64,000 nt of DNA from Aeriscardovia sp040773385 (GTDB lineage: Bacteria > Actinomycetota > Actinomycetes > Actinomycetales > Bifidobacteriaceae), in contig JAXGWH010000001.1 of assembly GCA_040773385.1 (NCBI GenBank), positions 1 through 64,000 of the forward strand, read 5' to 3'. Position numbers and translations under genes: made by a program. Every line of letters begins with the position of its first letter. Positions within the stretch are counted from its first letter, which is position 1. Below the pieces are notes generated by a model, which was not told the origin of the DNA, did not search any database, and saw only the letters and a list, made by a program, of their open reading frames with translations. Shown here piece by piece: positions 20,509 to 29,488 of this stretch.

Positions 20509-21557
20509 CACACATACCTCCTGAATCGGGACAGATCCGCCCCGGCCTCCCAGAGCAGCAACGCACAGAGCGCGAGTTCCAGCGGCCAGACGACGAGCGT
20601 GCGCGTGCGGTGGCGCCGCTGTCCCTGCGAGATCTGGTAGCGCAGGGAGGAGCCGGATTCCAGGTCCCGCACCGTCCGGGAGGCGCCCGTGACGAGACTC
20701 GTGCCTGAGAACTCGTCGGCAATGGCGGCGAGCTCATGCCTGCTCAGCCGTGAGATGCCGGGTTTCTTGGTCGTGGGATCGGTCACATATCCGTCCGGCG
20801 GACTGGGGGAGGAAGCGCTGCTGATGGCCCGTGTATTGGCGGCCGTCACCAGCGGGACCTTCCCGCCTGAGGCGGAGCCGACGCCGATCGTCGCGCCGGT
20901 GGTGACGAACTGGCGCAGGGTGGAGAAGGTGCGCCGACCCCCGCGGCTCGTCTGCTCGCCGTCCGAGATGTAGTAGAACGCGATCGGCGCGGTCGGCCGG
21001 CTCCTGCGGATCTCCTGCATGGAACGGATGAGCGTATCGAGCGGCTGGGCGAGGGAGGAGCCTGCGGAGACTGCGGTCGGCTCCACCTGAAGGCCCCGGG
21101 CCCAGGAGCGCACCGCCTGCGTGTCCGCGGTCGCCGGCACGTCGACGCTCGAGGAGGAGCCGAAGCTGATCGCCTCGAAGCGCGCGCCGGCGTACATGCC
21201 CAGCAGCCCGTCGACCGCGCGCCGTGCCGCGGCGAGGCGGGTGAGGGTGGTCGTCGAGCCGTAATGGGCGTCGCCCACGGCCATGGATCCTGTCACGTCG
21301 ACCGCGATGACCACCGTCGTCGAACTGACGGCCGTGGAGGCGGAGGCGCTCACGAGTGTCGGCCCGGCGGCGAGGCTGACCAGCACAAGGCAGATCAGAC
21401 CCCGGCGGATCTGGTCGGACACACCGGCCTCACCGGAGCCGCGGTCGCGCGTCCAGAAGACCACGCTGACGGCGAAGGCGACGATGACGACACCCGCCAG
21501 GAGCGCGAACCATGCCCAGGAGCCGAAGAGCGGCGAGAAACCGAGATGTGTGCCCAT
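20508..21557 (-). CDS. VWA-domain membrane protein (second of two)
   Basis: A 349-residue protein with two N-terminal membrane helices (~13-35 and ~52-75), a von Willebrand factor A domain with the MIDAS motif DVTGSM (family usual DxSxS) and a C-terminal membrane helix (~325-345). Such BatA/BatB-like proteins act with MoxR ATPases, probably in assembly or metal insertion at the membrane. The ATG at 21557 is chosen because it overlaps the TGA of the preceding gene by one base. The order moxR, DUF58, small TM protein, VWA, VWA, DUF6466 is tightly packed. Confidence 0.85.
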   Translation of the reverse strand: MGTHLGFSPLFGSWAWFALLAGVVIVAFAVSVVFWTRDRGSGEAGVSDQIRRGLICLVLVSLAAGPTLVSASASTAVSSTTVVIAVDVTGSMAVGDAHYGSTTTLTRLAAARRAVDGLLGMYAGARFEAISFGSSSSVDVPATADTQAVRSWARGLQVEPTAVSAGSSLAQPLDTLIRSMQEIRRSRPTAPIAFYYISDGEQTSRGGRRTFSTLRQFVTTGATIGVGSASGGKVPLVTAANTRAISSASSPSPPDGYVTDPTTKKPGISRLSRHELAAIADEFSGTSLVTGASRTVRDLESGSSLRYQISQGQRRHRTRTLVVWPLELALCALLLWEAGADLSRFRRYV

Positions 21558-22618
21558 CAGCGCCTCACTCTCGTCAGAAGAAGCAGACCGAGCACAAACA
21601 GCAGCGCGATCGCCACGACCCACGGCCACGGCGCGTCGCTGGCCTGCACCGTCGATTCCGAGCGTGCCTTGCGCACCTGCTGGCGTTCGATCGAGGAGAC
21701 GAGCGCCGCCACGGAGTCCGCATCCGCCTGCGCGCGGAAGGTGCCGCCCTGGCGTGTGATGCTCTTTTTGAGCGCCGTCGCCTGGGAGCCGGAGACGGAC
21801 GAGGCGGGCCCGGTGTACAGCGCGTCGACGCCGATCGAATTGAGCCGTGCGAGCCTCATCGCCTGATCGAGCGTGTAGAGCGGCGTGCCGGAGAGCACGT
21901 TGTCGGTGGCGAACACGATCGAGGCGGGGGAGACGCGCGCCTGTGTGGATTTTGCGGTGGCGATGAAGCCCGGCAGCATCGTCTCGCAGCCCACGAGGCC
22001 GTCGCCGATGAGGCTCGTGGCGTCGTGGCGGTTCTGCGTGCCGTCGAGCCAGTCGGAGACGGCCTGGTAGTCCTTCCGGCTCATCGTGTCGATCGATTTC
22101 TGGTCCGTGACCTTGGAGAGGACCCTCAACGCCTTGTCAAGCTGGTTTTTGACAAGTTTGTAGTCGTCGGTGAGCGGGAAGACGGTGCGTGAGGTGGAGT
22201 TGAAGATCGACATGCCGATCCTCTCGGTGCGGAAGTCGGACACGAGCGAGCGATAGGAGGCGATGACCTGCCGGTCGAACGGCAGCGCCGAGCCGGACAC
22301 GTCGAGGCACAGGACGATGTCGCGCGAATGGACGGAGGAGTCGAGCGTGCCTGTCTGCGCGGGACGCGCCGTCATGACCAGTCCCGTGCCGGCGGCCAGA
22401 CACATCGCGACCAGTCCTGCTATCCCGGTGAGTCTGTAGGTGCGCAGCGCCTGCGGGCTCGTCTGTTCGAGCAGGTCAGGAAGGCCCCACACCCGCGGGC
22501 CCTGGCCGCTTGTCCGCCGGCCGCGGCGTGTGCGCATGAGGACAAGCGTGACCACAAGGATCGCGGCGATGGCCGCCACAAGCAGCATCCACGGCCACAA
22601 AAAGGTGAAACCGTTCAT
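21557..22618 (-). CDS. VWA-domain membrane protein (first of two)
   Basis: A 353-residue protein with N-terminal membrane helices (~5-27 and ~63-85), a VWA domain with intact MIDAS motif DVSGSA and a C-terminal helix followed by a basic end (LLLLTRVRR). It is the Bat-type partner of the other VWA protein. The ATG at 22618 overlaps the stop of the preceding gene as ATGA. The domain faces the outside if the usual Bat topology holds. Confidence 0.87.
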   Translation of the reverse strand: MNGFTFLWPWMLLVAAIAAILVVTLVLMRTRRGRRTSGQGPRVWGLPDLLEQTSPQALRTYRLTGIAGLVAMCLAAGTGLVMTARPAQTGTLDSSVHSRDIVLCLDVSGSALPFDRQVIASYRSLVSDFRTERIGMSIFNSTSRTVFPLTDDYKLVKNQLDKALRVLSKVTDQKSIDTMSRKDYQAVSDWLDGTQNRHDATSLIGDGLVGCETMLPGFIATAKSTQARVSPASIVFATDNVLSGTPLYTLDQAMRLARLNSIGVDALYTGPASSVSGSQATALKKSITRQGGTFRAQADADSVAALVSSIERQQVRKARSESTVQASDAPWPWVVAIALLFVLGLLLLTRVRR

Positions 22619-23127
22619 CTGTCCCACCTTTCCAGAAGGTCATCGACCCAGTCGGCCGCCTGGTCCACGCTCGTCTGGCTCGCCTGGACGTTGGTCGACG
22701 GGGCGAACTCCGCCGGGTAGAGCGCGGCGATGGTCTGGCGCAGGCGGGTGAACTGCTCCTTTGAGCTGACCTGATGGCGCCGGTTGAGGTCGAGAAGCGT
22801 GGAGGAGGAAAGATCCGTGCCCAGCCGCTGGGAGGCGAAATCGCGGGCAAGCGCCGACAGGGCGGCGTAGGCCTGCGTCTCGCTGCTCCGACCGGCATGG
22901 AAGTCGTCGCGGATATCCGCGAGCTCGGTGTGCCAGGCGTCGTCGGGACCCTCGCTGTGCCGGCCGCGGCGCAGCGGCACAGGGCGCGGCCTGCGCGTGG
23001 TGTGCCCGCGACGCCGCAGGAGCAGGGCCGCCCCGACTGCGAGGGTCACCGCGGCCACGAGCGCGATGACGGCAATGGCGGGGAAGGAGGGCAATGACGG
23101 CAGCGTCGGAACGGGCAGAGAGGTCAT
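22615..23127 (-). CDS. Small single-pass membrane protein of the MoxR operon
   Basis: A 170-residue protein with one membrane helix (~17-38, AIAVIALVAAVTLAVGAALLL), a basic stretch and a soluble C-terminal helical domain. Position and layout match the unnamed membrane protein that commonly sits between DUF58 and VWA genes (BatB-adjacent DUF4381-like position). It overlaps both neighbours by 4 bases, so its expression is tied to the operon. No enzyme motif is visible. Confidence 0.75.
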   Translation of the reverse strand: MTSLPVPTLPSLPSFPAIAVIALVAAVTLAVGAALLLRRRGHTTRRPRPVPLRRGRHSEGPDDAWHTELADIRDDFHAGRSSETQAYAALSALARDFASQRLGTDLSSSTLLDLNRRHQVSSKEQFTRLRQTIAALYPAEFAPSTNVQASQTSVDQAADWVDDLLERWDR

Positions 23128-24242
23128 AGTGCCCTCCTTTCCGGGACATCCGCCCCCAGAAGGCTCGTCGAGCCCGGCCGCACGCCGAAGCGGGAGAGCC
23201 GCACGAGGCGGATGAAGCCGTCGAGCATGCCCTGCGAGGAGCCGGACCAGAGCAGCGTGTCACCATGCCGGTCCAGATCGTGGCGCAGAGAGCCGACCGC
23301 GGCGGCACGGCGGTCCTCGAAATCCCGGCTCGCCTGCGGGGTGCGCAGGAAGGCGGGCATGAGCCGGCCTGTCACAGCATCACGCGCCGCGGATCCTGCG
23401 GCGAAGGGGTTGACGGACTTGGTCACGGAGAAGAAGAGCGGGTGCTCCTGCGAGAGCGCGGAGATGGTGGTGCCCGCCCTGGCGGTGAGGGCGTGCTCGC
23501 CGGTGGCAAGGACGATGAGCGTGTCACGGCCCTCCACGCGCTGGGCATAGGAGAGCATGGCCTCCACATCCGAGGGGGCGCCCGGCGCGGCGGCGATCTT
23601 CTCGCGTAGCAGCCGGTCGAAACGGGCGTAACCGCCGAAGAACGGGGTACGGCTCACCTGCGCGCTGTCGGCGAGGACGAGGGAGATATCGTCTCCGCGC
23701 CGCAGGCTCAGCATGGCCACCATCCGCAGCACGTTGGCCGCCACGTCGATCTGGCGCTCGCCGTCCTCGGCGCTCGCCAGCATCTGCGAGCCGCAGTCGA
23801 GCAGGAGCCAGACGGTGCTCGTCACATCCCGGCGCTTGTTGACGACGATGGGCCGTCCGAGTCGGGCGGAGGCCGACCAGTCGATGAGGCGCGCCTCGTC
23901 GCCGGGCTGGTAGTCGCGCAGGTCGAGGTAGTCGAACCCGTTGCCGGCCCTGTCGGAATGGTGCTCGCCCTCGAGCAGGCCGAGGGCACGGCGGGCGAGG
24001 GGAAGGCTGATGCGCGAGCCGAGTGAGGCGAGACGCAGCCGGACGTGGCGTGATTTCTCGTCGGCGTCGTCGTGCAGCGCCTCGGAGCGGGCGCGCACGG
24101 CCGCCTCGAGCGCCAGGTCGAACGAGCGGGCGGACGAGGCTCCTCCCCGTCCTGCCATGGCAGCGGGGCGCGCGACGGGCGTGTCGTCCGTGCCGCGCCG
24201 TCTGCTGTGCGGACGGCGTCCTGTCATACCGCTGCTGCTCAT
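23124..24242 (-). CDS. DUF58 protein of the MoxR operon
   Basis: A 372-residue protein with the DUF58 signature YQPGDEARLIDWSASARLGRPIVVNKR near 115-140, followed by a VWA-like fold (VWLLLDCGSQM). The first ~35 residues are basic and low in complexity. DUF58 proteins partner MoxR-type AAA ATPases; the molecular role is unresolved. Start and stop both overlap neighbours by 4 bases. Confidence 0.88.
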   Translation of the reverse strand: MSSSGMTGRRPHSRRRGTDDTPVARPAAMAGRGGASSARSFDLALEAAVRARSEALHDDADEKSRHVRLRLASLGSRISLPLARRALGLLEGEHHSDRAGNGFDYLDLRDYQPGDEARLIDWSASARLGRPIVVNKRRDVTSTVWLLLDCGSQMLASAEDGERQIDVAANVLRMVAMLSLRRGDDISLVLADSAQVSRTPFFGGYARFDRLLREKIAAAPGAPSDVEAMLSYAQRVEGRDTLIVLATGEHALTARAGTTISALSQEHPLFFSVTKSVNPFAAGSAARDAVTGRLMPAFLRTPQASRDFEDRRAAAVGSLRHDLDRHGDTLLWSGSSQGMLDGFIRLVRLSRFGVRPGSTSLLGADVPERRAL

Positions 24243-25294
24243 GGCGTGGGCACGACCTGCAGGATGTGGTCGATGACCTCGTCGGTCGTCACATTCTGGG
24301 TCATCGCCTCGAAGGTCAGGAGGATGCGGTGGCGCAGCACCTCGTGGGCGAACATGCGCACATCCTCGGGTATCACGAAATCGCGGCCGTTCATCAGCGC
24401 GAACGCCTGGCCGATGCGGGTCAGGGCGATCGAGGCACGGGGTGAGGCGCCCAGCCGCACGAGCGAGGAGAGGTCCTTGATCGGGGCCGGACCGGCACCG
24501 CGGGTGGTGGCCACGAGATCGACCACATACTTCTTGATCTCATCGCCCACATGCACGCGCCGCGCCGCCTGGCGCAGGAAGAGCACGTCGTCGATGTCCA
24601 TGCGTTCGCCCTGGGGGATCGCCGGGGCGGTGTCGCTGCCGCGGCGGGTGAGCAGATCGAGGATCTCGGTCTCCTCCTGCGCGGTCGGGTAGGTCATCAC
24701 CGTCTTGGTGAAGAAGCGGTCCATCTGTACCTCGGGCAGTGTGTAGGTGCCCTCCTCCTCGATGGGGTTCTCCGTGGCGATGACCATGAACGGGCGGGGC
24801 AGGGCGATCCGCTGGCCGCCGATGGTCACGTTGCCCTCGGCCATCGCCTCGAGCATGGCGGACTGCGTCTTGGCGGAGGAACGGTTGATCTCGTCGAGGA
24901 GCACGAAGTTCGCGTTGATCGGGCCGATCTGGGTCACGAGCCGCTGCGTCTTGAAATCAAAGATCTGCGTGCCCGTCAGATCGGAGGGCATGAGGTCGGG
25001 GGTGCACTGCACGCGGCGGAACGTGCCGGCCACGCTGCCGGCGAGCGTCTGGGCGGCGGTCGTCTTGGCAAGGCCCGGCACGGACTCGATGAGCGCGTGG
25101 CCGCCGGCGATGAGCGTGACGATGAGGCTCTCGCGCAGCATGGTCTGGCCGACCACCTGGTCGCTGAACCGGTCGCGCAGGATGGCGGTGAGCCGCTTGG
25201 CGCGGTCGGTGTCCTCCGGGGTGAGCGCCTGCGCCCCTGCGTCCTGGGCGGGCGGCATCGGCGCCGGTGCGGCGTCGTTCTCAAAAAGTGACAT
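24239..25294 (-). CDS. moxR: MoxR-family AAA ATPase
   Basis: A 351-residue AAA+ ATPase that probably remodels the VWA proteins encoded after it. The Walker A region reads ESVPGLAKTT, the MoxR-typical form, with LLDEINR as Walker B and the sensor region IATENPIEEEGTYTLPEVQMDRF. The ATG at 25294 is preferred; a GTG three codons earlier is possible. It is the first gene of a six-gene operon running to 19894, and the 90-base gap to ung should contain the promoter, though no clear boxes were seen. Confidence 0.93.
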   Translation of the reverse strand: MSLFENDAAPAPMPPAQDAGAQALTPEDTDRAKRLTAILRDRFSDQVVGQTMLRESLIVTLIAGGHALIESVPGLAKTTAAQTLAGSVAGTFRRVQCTPDLMPSDLTGTQIFDFKTQRLVTQIGPINANFVLLDEINRSSAKTQSAMLEAMAEGNVTIGGQRIALPRPFMVIATENPIEEEGTYTLPEVQMDRFFTKTVMTYPTAQEETEILDLLTRRGSDTAPAIPQGERMDIDDVLFLRQAARRVHVGDEIKKYVVDLVATTRGAGPAPIKDLSSLVRLGASPRASIALTRIGQAFALMNGRDFVIPEDVRMFAHEVLRHRILLTFEAMTQNVTTDEVIDHILQVVPTP

Positions 25295-25393
25295 GGCCCC
25301 CACCCTAGGGCGGAGCGCGGAATTCGTGACCGGAAGAGCGGTGAGCCGGAACCGGGGGAGGTCCCGGAACCGGAAAGTCCCAGGACCGGGGCG

Positions 25394-26131
25394 TCAGAAC
25401 TGCGGGTCGTCGCTGACAGGCGGGAGGTCCTCCTGCGAGGGCAGACGCCAGTCCACCGGCCGCGCGCCCATTTTCTCCAAGGCGGCGTTGGCGTGGGAGA
25501 AGGGCCGGGATCCGAAGAAACCGCGCGAGGCGGACAGGGGGGAAGGGTGCGGGGAGGCAATGATCGCCGCATGCGGTAGAAGAGGCGCGAGGCTCTGTGC
25601 CTGTCGTCCCCACAGGATCGCCACGAGCGGCAGGGGGCGTCCCTCTTTGTCAATGCGGGCGTCGAGGGCGCGCACCGCCTGGTCGGTGATGGGTTCCCAG
25701 CCTTTGCCGCGGTGGCTCGCAGGTCTTCCTGCCTCCACGCTCAGGCAGCGGTTGAGCAGCATGACGCCCTGCCGGGTCCAGGGGGTGAGGTCGCCGTCGG
25801 CGGGATAGGGCAGGCCGAGGTCGGTGCCCAGTTCTTTGAAGATATTGTCGAGGCTCGCGGGGATCTGCGAGGTGGGCGACACGGAGAAGGCCAGTCCGAT
25901 GGGGTTTCCCGGCGTGGGATACGGGTCCTGGCCCACGATGAGCACTCTGACCGAGTCGAGGGGCTGGCCGAAGGCGCGGAAGATGTTCTTCGAGGCGGGC
26001 AGCACTTGGTGCCCGGATTCGATCCGGGAGCGCAGGAAGTCCCCCATTTTGCGGATGTCCGGCTCGACCGGGGCGAGGGCGGCGGCCCAGGACGGGTCCA
26101 TGATCGTGTCCAACGGTGCGCGTGATGCCAT
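25394..26131 (-). CDS. ung: Uracil-DNA glycosylase, family 1
   Basis: Ung removes uracil from DNA as the first step of base excision repair. The 245-residue protein carries the catalytic water-activating motif GQDPYP (~66-71), LLNRCLSVEAG, the uracil-contacting ILWGRQAQ and the minor-groove loop HPSPLSASRGFFGSRPFS (~195). All key residues are intact. It starts at 26131, divergent from the LytR_C gene; the ~130 bases between hold both promoters. Confidence 0.97.
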   Translation of the reverse strand: MASRAPLDTIMDPSWAAALAPVEPDIRKMGDFLRSRIESGHQVLPASKNIFRAFGQPLDSVRVLIVGQDPYPTPGNPIGLAFSVSPTSQIPASLDNIFKELGTDLGLPYPADGDLTPWTRQGVMLLNRCLSVEAGRPASHRGKGWEPITDQAVRALDARIDKEGRPLPLVAILWGRQAQSLAPLLPHAAIIASPHPSPLSASRGFFGSRPFSHANAALEKMGARPVDWRLPSQEDLPPVSDDPQF

Positions 26132-26260
26132 GCGGCCAACACTAGGAGCAGGGCGGTAGGAGCAGGACGCACGGGTTGCTCGGTCGGTTTAAGATGTCAG
26201 TATCTTCAGAAATCGACAGGACGGGCCGGCTGAACCCGCGAGGACGAGTAAGGACATGGC

Positions 26261-26968
26261 ATGGCCGATCGCACGACGGACAAGCGGCAGACGCAGATGA
26301 CGTTCCATGATGAATTCGACAAACCGCAGACGGGTCCGGTCGGCCTGCACCGCGGCAAGCGCAGCGCGGCCGCCCGGACGATGCCCTATATCATCGTCCT
26401 TGTCGTGGCCGTCCTCTGCGCGCTGCTCGCGTGGGGCTTCCTCAGCGGCAACATCCAGGCACTGGTCGGGGGCGGCACGGCCAAGCCGGTCGTCACCGCG
26501 ACACAGGTGAAGGATGCGGTCAAAAAGCGCACTTCCGCCTCAACGACCTCTAAGAAGAAGGCTTCCTCGAAATCCGCGAAGAAATCGTCCTCGTCGACAT
26601 CCTCGTCCTCCTCGGATTCGTCAGGCAGCACCTCGACCGACAGCCAGTCCTCCTCGCAGTCCCCATCCCAGGCCGCCCAGGCCGACCACTCCACCCAGGT
26701 CGTCGTCTTCAACGCGCTGCCGGCCACTGTCGCGGCCCGCAACGGCTATGCGGCGCGCCAGGCCGCGCTCCTCACGAACGCGGGGTACACGAGCGTGAGC
26801 GCGAACACACTGACGAGCGGTCTGCCGCAGACCAACGTTGTGTGGTACCGCAGCAGCAGTGATGAGGCGACCGCCCGCGATGTCGCCTCGAAGCTCGGGA
26901 TCTCCGCCGTGCAGCAGCAGACGAGCCTGCGGGAAGCGGTCGCCGCCATCTTTGTGTCCGCCCAGTGA
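26261..26968 (+). CDS. Membrane-anchored LytR_C-domain protein
   Basis: A 235-residue protein with a polar N-terminus, one membrane helix at ~42-64 (YIIVLVVAVLCALLAWGF), an external Ser/Lys-rich low-complexity linker of ~60 residues and a C-terminal LytR_cpsA_psr-type C domain (VVVFNALPATVAARNGYAARQAALL). This domain occurs alone or at the end of cell-wall glycopolymer ligases; its own role is unknown. The ATG at 26261 follows TAAGGAC. Transcribed away from ung. Confidence 0.82.
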   Translation: MADRTTDKRQTQMTFHDEFDKPQTGPVGLHRGKRSAAARTMPYIIVLVVAVLCALLAWGFLSGNIQALVGGGTAKPVVTATQVKDAVKKRTSASTTSKKKASSKSAKKSSSSTSSSSSDSSGSTSTDSQSSSQSPSQAAQADHSTQVVVFNALPATVAARNGYAARQAALLTNAGYTSVSANTLTSGLPQTNVVWYRSSSDEATARDVASKLGISAVQQQTSLREAVAAIFVSAQ

Positions 26969-27206
26969 CCCGCCTGTTTCTGTGAGGTGATCCGTCCTGT
27001 GCGTCGCGACGGTGCTGCCGGGGATCCGCCGCACGGTCATCCTCCTGTCGGAATCCCTCCGGCGGACGTGTCGCGCACGGTGTCTGAAACTGTTGCAGTA
27101 GCGGCGTTTCCATACCTCCTGCCGTGCCGGGATACAGTTGGGGGTGTCGTGCGGGTCCGAGGAGTACTCCGCTTCTGCCGTGCGGCATGAAAGAAGTAGG
27201 TTCCAT

Positions 27207-27413
27207 ATGTCTACTGGCACAGTCAGGTTTTTCAACGCCACCAAGGGTTACGGTTTCATCACCCCCGACGATGGCGGTGATGATGTCTTTGTCCATTACT
27301 CCGCGATCAAGGCCGACGGTTATCGCACGCTTGACGAGGGGGACAAGGTCGAGTTCGAGGCCGTCCGCGGTCCGAAGGGCCTGCAGGCCAAGACCTGCAC
27401 GAAGGTCGACTGA
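27207..27413 (+). CDS. cspA: Cold-shock protein CspA type
   Basis: A 68-residue OB-fold RNA/DNA chaperone. Both nucleic-acid-binding motifs are present: KGYGFITPDD (RNP1) and VFVHYSAI (RNP2). Length and sequence are typical. The ATG at 27207 is chosen by family start MSTGTVRFFN. The 240-base gap before it contains no gene; a palindrome GGAGTACTCC sits in the likely 5' leader about 45 bases upstream of the start, as long leaders are common for cold-shock genes. A strong terminator follows. Confidence 0.96.
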   Translation: MSTGTVRFFNATKGYGFITPDDGGDDVFVHYSAIKADGYRTLDEGDKVEFEAVRGPKGLQAKTCTKVD

Positions 27414-27461
27414 CCTGTGGCCGATTGATCGTCGGTACCGGCCGTCCCGGTCGGTCGTCAG

Positions 27462-27496
27462 GCAGCCCGCGCGATGAGCGCGGGCTGCTTTCATCT
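27462..27496 (+). terminator. Intrinsic terminator of cspA
   Basis: A perfect 11-bp stem (GCAGCCCGCGC / GCGCGGGCTGC, 27462-27488) with loop GATGA is followed by TTTCATCT. It separates cspA from groL. Confidence 0.85.
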
Positions 27497-27545
27497 CTGC
27501 CGCTCTTGGCTGTTTTGATCTTTCTTCTCAGAGGGGAATGACAAA

Positions 27546-27575
27546 TTGGCACTCTCGTGGCCAGAGTGCTAATCT
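27546..27575 (+). promoter_or_regulatory. CIRCE operator (HrcA site) overlapping the groL promoter
   Basis: TTGGCACTC, nine bases, GAGTGCTAA at 27546-27572 matches the CIRCE element (TTAGCACTC-N9-GAGTGCTAA) with one difference. The same bases supply a -35 box TTGGCA (27546-27551) and a -10 box TAATCT (27570-27575) with an 18-base spacer. HrcA binding would therefore block RNA polymerase directly. Confidence 0.9.
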
Positions 27576-27650
27576 GTGTGACGGAACACGCAGGACCGCA
27601 GCTGACGGCGGTGCCTGCGAACAGAACTTCCAGCCATCGGAGGCAATCAC

Positions 27651-29273
27651 ATGGCAAAGATGATTTCGTACGGCCAGGAGTCGCGCCAGAACCTTCTGTC
27701 TGGTCTCGACAAGCTGGCAAACACCGTCAAGGTCACGCTCGGCCCGAAGGGCCGCAACGTCGTGCTCGACCGCACCTACGGCGCGCCGACCATCACCAAC
27801 GACGGTGTGTCCATCGCCAATGAGATCGATCTCGAGGACCCGTATGAGCGCATCGGCGCCGAGCTGGTCAAAGAGGTCGCCAAGAAGACCGACGACGTCG
27901 CCGGCGACGGCACCACGACCGCCACGGTCCTCGCCCAGTCGCTCGTGCACGAGGGCCTGAAGAACGTGACCGCCGGCTCCAACCCGATCGCGCTGCGCCG
28001 CGGCATCGAGAAGGCCTCGGACGCCATCGTCAACCACCTCGTCAAGGGCGCCCAGGACGTCGAGACGAAGGAGCAGATCGCCGCCACCGCCACTATCTCT
28101 GCGGGTGACGCCGAGGTCGGCAACACCATCGCCGAGGCGCTCGACAAGGTCGGCCAGGACGGCGTCGTCACCGTCGAGGACAACAACAAGTTCGGCCTCG
28201 ACCTTGACTTCACCGAGGGCATGCGCTTCGACAAGGGCTACATCTCCAGCTACTTCGTCACCAACGCCGACGAGCAGACCGCCGTCCTCGACCACCCGTA
28301 CATCCTCCTGACCAGCGGCAAGGTCTCCAGCCAGCAGGACATCATCCATATCGCCGACCTCGTCATGAAGTCGGGCAAGCCGCTGCTGATCATCGCCGAG
28401 GACGTCGACGGCGAGGCGCTTGCCACGCTCATCCTCAACAAGATCCGCGGCACCTTCAACTCCGTGGCCGTCAAGGCCCCGGGCTTCGGCGACCGTCGCA
28501 AGGCCATGCTGCAGGATATGGCCATCCTCACCGGCGGCCAGGTCGTCTCCGACGAGCTGGGCCTCAAGCTCGACTCCATCGGCCTCGACGTGCTCGGCAC
28601 CGCCGACAAGGTCACCGTCTCCAAGGACGAGACCACCATCGTCAACGGCGGCGGCTCCAAGGACGATCTCAAGGCCCGTGTGGAGCAGATCCGCCAGGCC
28701 CTCGCCACCCCGGACTCCGACTACGACCGTGACAAGCTCCAGGAGCGCCTGGCCAAGCTCGCCGGCGGTGTGGCCGTCATCAAGGTCGGCGCGGCCACCG
28801 AGACCGAGGCCAAGGAGCGCAAGCACCGCATCGAGGACGCGGTCCGCAACGCCAAGGCCGCCATCGAGGAGGGGCTCGTCCCCGGCGGTGGTGTCGCCCT
28901 CATCGAGGCCGCCAAGGACGCCGAGGCGGATCTCAAGGATCTGACCGACGACGAGGCCACGGGCGCGCAGATCGTGCTCAAGGCCGTGCAGTCCCCGATC
29001 AAGCAGATCGCCGAGAACTCCGGTGTCTCCGGTGACGTCGTCATCAACAAGGTCCTCTCCCTGCCGAAGGGCGAGGGCTTCAATGCCGAGACGGGCGAGT
29101 ATGAGGACCTGCTCAAGGCCGGCGTCGCCGACCCGGTGAAGGTCACCCGTTCCGCCCTGCAGAACGCCGCCTCCATCGCCGGCCTGTTCCTGACCACCGA
29201 GGCCGTGGTCGCCAACAAGCCGGAGCCGAAGGACAACCAGGCCGCCCAGCAGGGCGCCGGCATGGGCTACTGA
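27651..29273 (+). CDS. groL: 60-kDa chaperonin GroEL
   Basis: GroEL folds newly made and heat-damaged proteins in an ATP-driven barrel. The 540-residue protein is complete, with LGPKGRNVVLD, the ATP-binding DGTTTATVLAQ (~86-96), and the family signature region AAIEEGLVPGGGVAL (~405). The end GAGMGY replaces the GGM-rich tail of E. coli GroEL, as in many actinobacteria. groES is not adjacent, in line with the separate groES/groEL loci of bifidobacteria. The CIRCE operator at 27546 points to HrcA control. A strong terminator follows at 29346. Confidence 0.98.
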   Translation: MAKMISYGQESRQNLLSGLDKLANTVKVTLGPKGRNVVLDRTYGAPTITNDGVSIANEIDLEDPYERIGAELVKEVAKKTDDVAGDGTTTATVLAQSLVHEGLKNVTAGSNPIALRRGIEKASDAIVNHLVKGAQDVETKEQIAATATISAGDAEVGNTIAEALDKVGQDGVVTVEDNNKFGLDLDFTEGMRFDKGYISSYFVTNADEQTAVLDHPYILLTSGKVSSQQDIIHIADLVMKSGKPLLIIAEDVDGEALATLILNKIRGTFNSVAVKAPGFGDRRKAMLQDMAILTGGQVVSDELGLKLDSIGLDVLGTADKVTVSKDETTIVNGGGSKDDLKARVEQIRQALATPDSDYDRDKLQERLAKLAGGVAVIKVGAATETEAKERKHRIEDAVRNAKAAIEEGLVPGGGVALIEAAKDAEADLKDLTDDEATGAQIVLKAVQSPIKQIAENSGVSGDVVINKVLSLPKGEGFNAETGEYEDLLKAGVADPVKVTRSALQNAASIAGLFLTTEAVVANKPEPKDNQAAQQGAGMGY

Positions 29274-29345
29274 TCCGAAGCGTCTGAGAACAACTGATCG
29301 GTAGACCGGGTGGGCATCTAAGGGACGCCCGTCACCTCGGCCCAC

Positions 29346-29394
29346 AGCGCCGGGCACCAGCACACATCTTCTGTGCGGGTGCCCGGCGCTTTTG
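29346..29394 (+). terminator. Intrinsic terminator of groL
   Basis: A 13-14-bp stem AGCGCCGGGCACC / GGTGCCCGGCGCT, with an inner GCACA/TGTGC stem in its loop, spans 29346-29390 and is followed by TTTTG. Confidence 0.85.
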
Positions 29395-29410
29395 TGCGCG
29401 CGGTTTCTGG

Positions 29411-29474
29411 CACGGTTGTCCCAAGACACGGTTGTCCCAAGACACGGTTGCCCCAAGGAACGGTCGTTCTCAGG
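29411..29474. repeat. Four tandem 16-bp units between groL and the WXG100 gene
   Basis: Units start at 29411, 29427, 29443 and 29459. The first two are identical (CACGGTTGTCCCAAGA), the third differs at two positions, and the fourth (AACGGTCGTTCTCAGG) is further diverged. A partial fifth (CACGGTCGG) runs into the last codons of the - strand WXG100 gene. There are no spacers. Confidence 0.85.
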
Positions 29475-29488
29475 CACGGTCGGCCGCG

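Noticed and set aside
29411..29474. CRISPR array
   Set aside because: The repeats are only 16 bases, directly adjacent and without spacers, and no cas gene is in the window.
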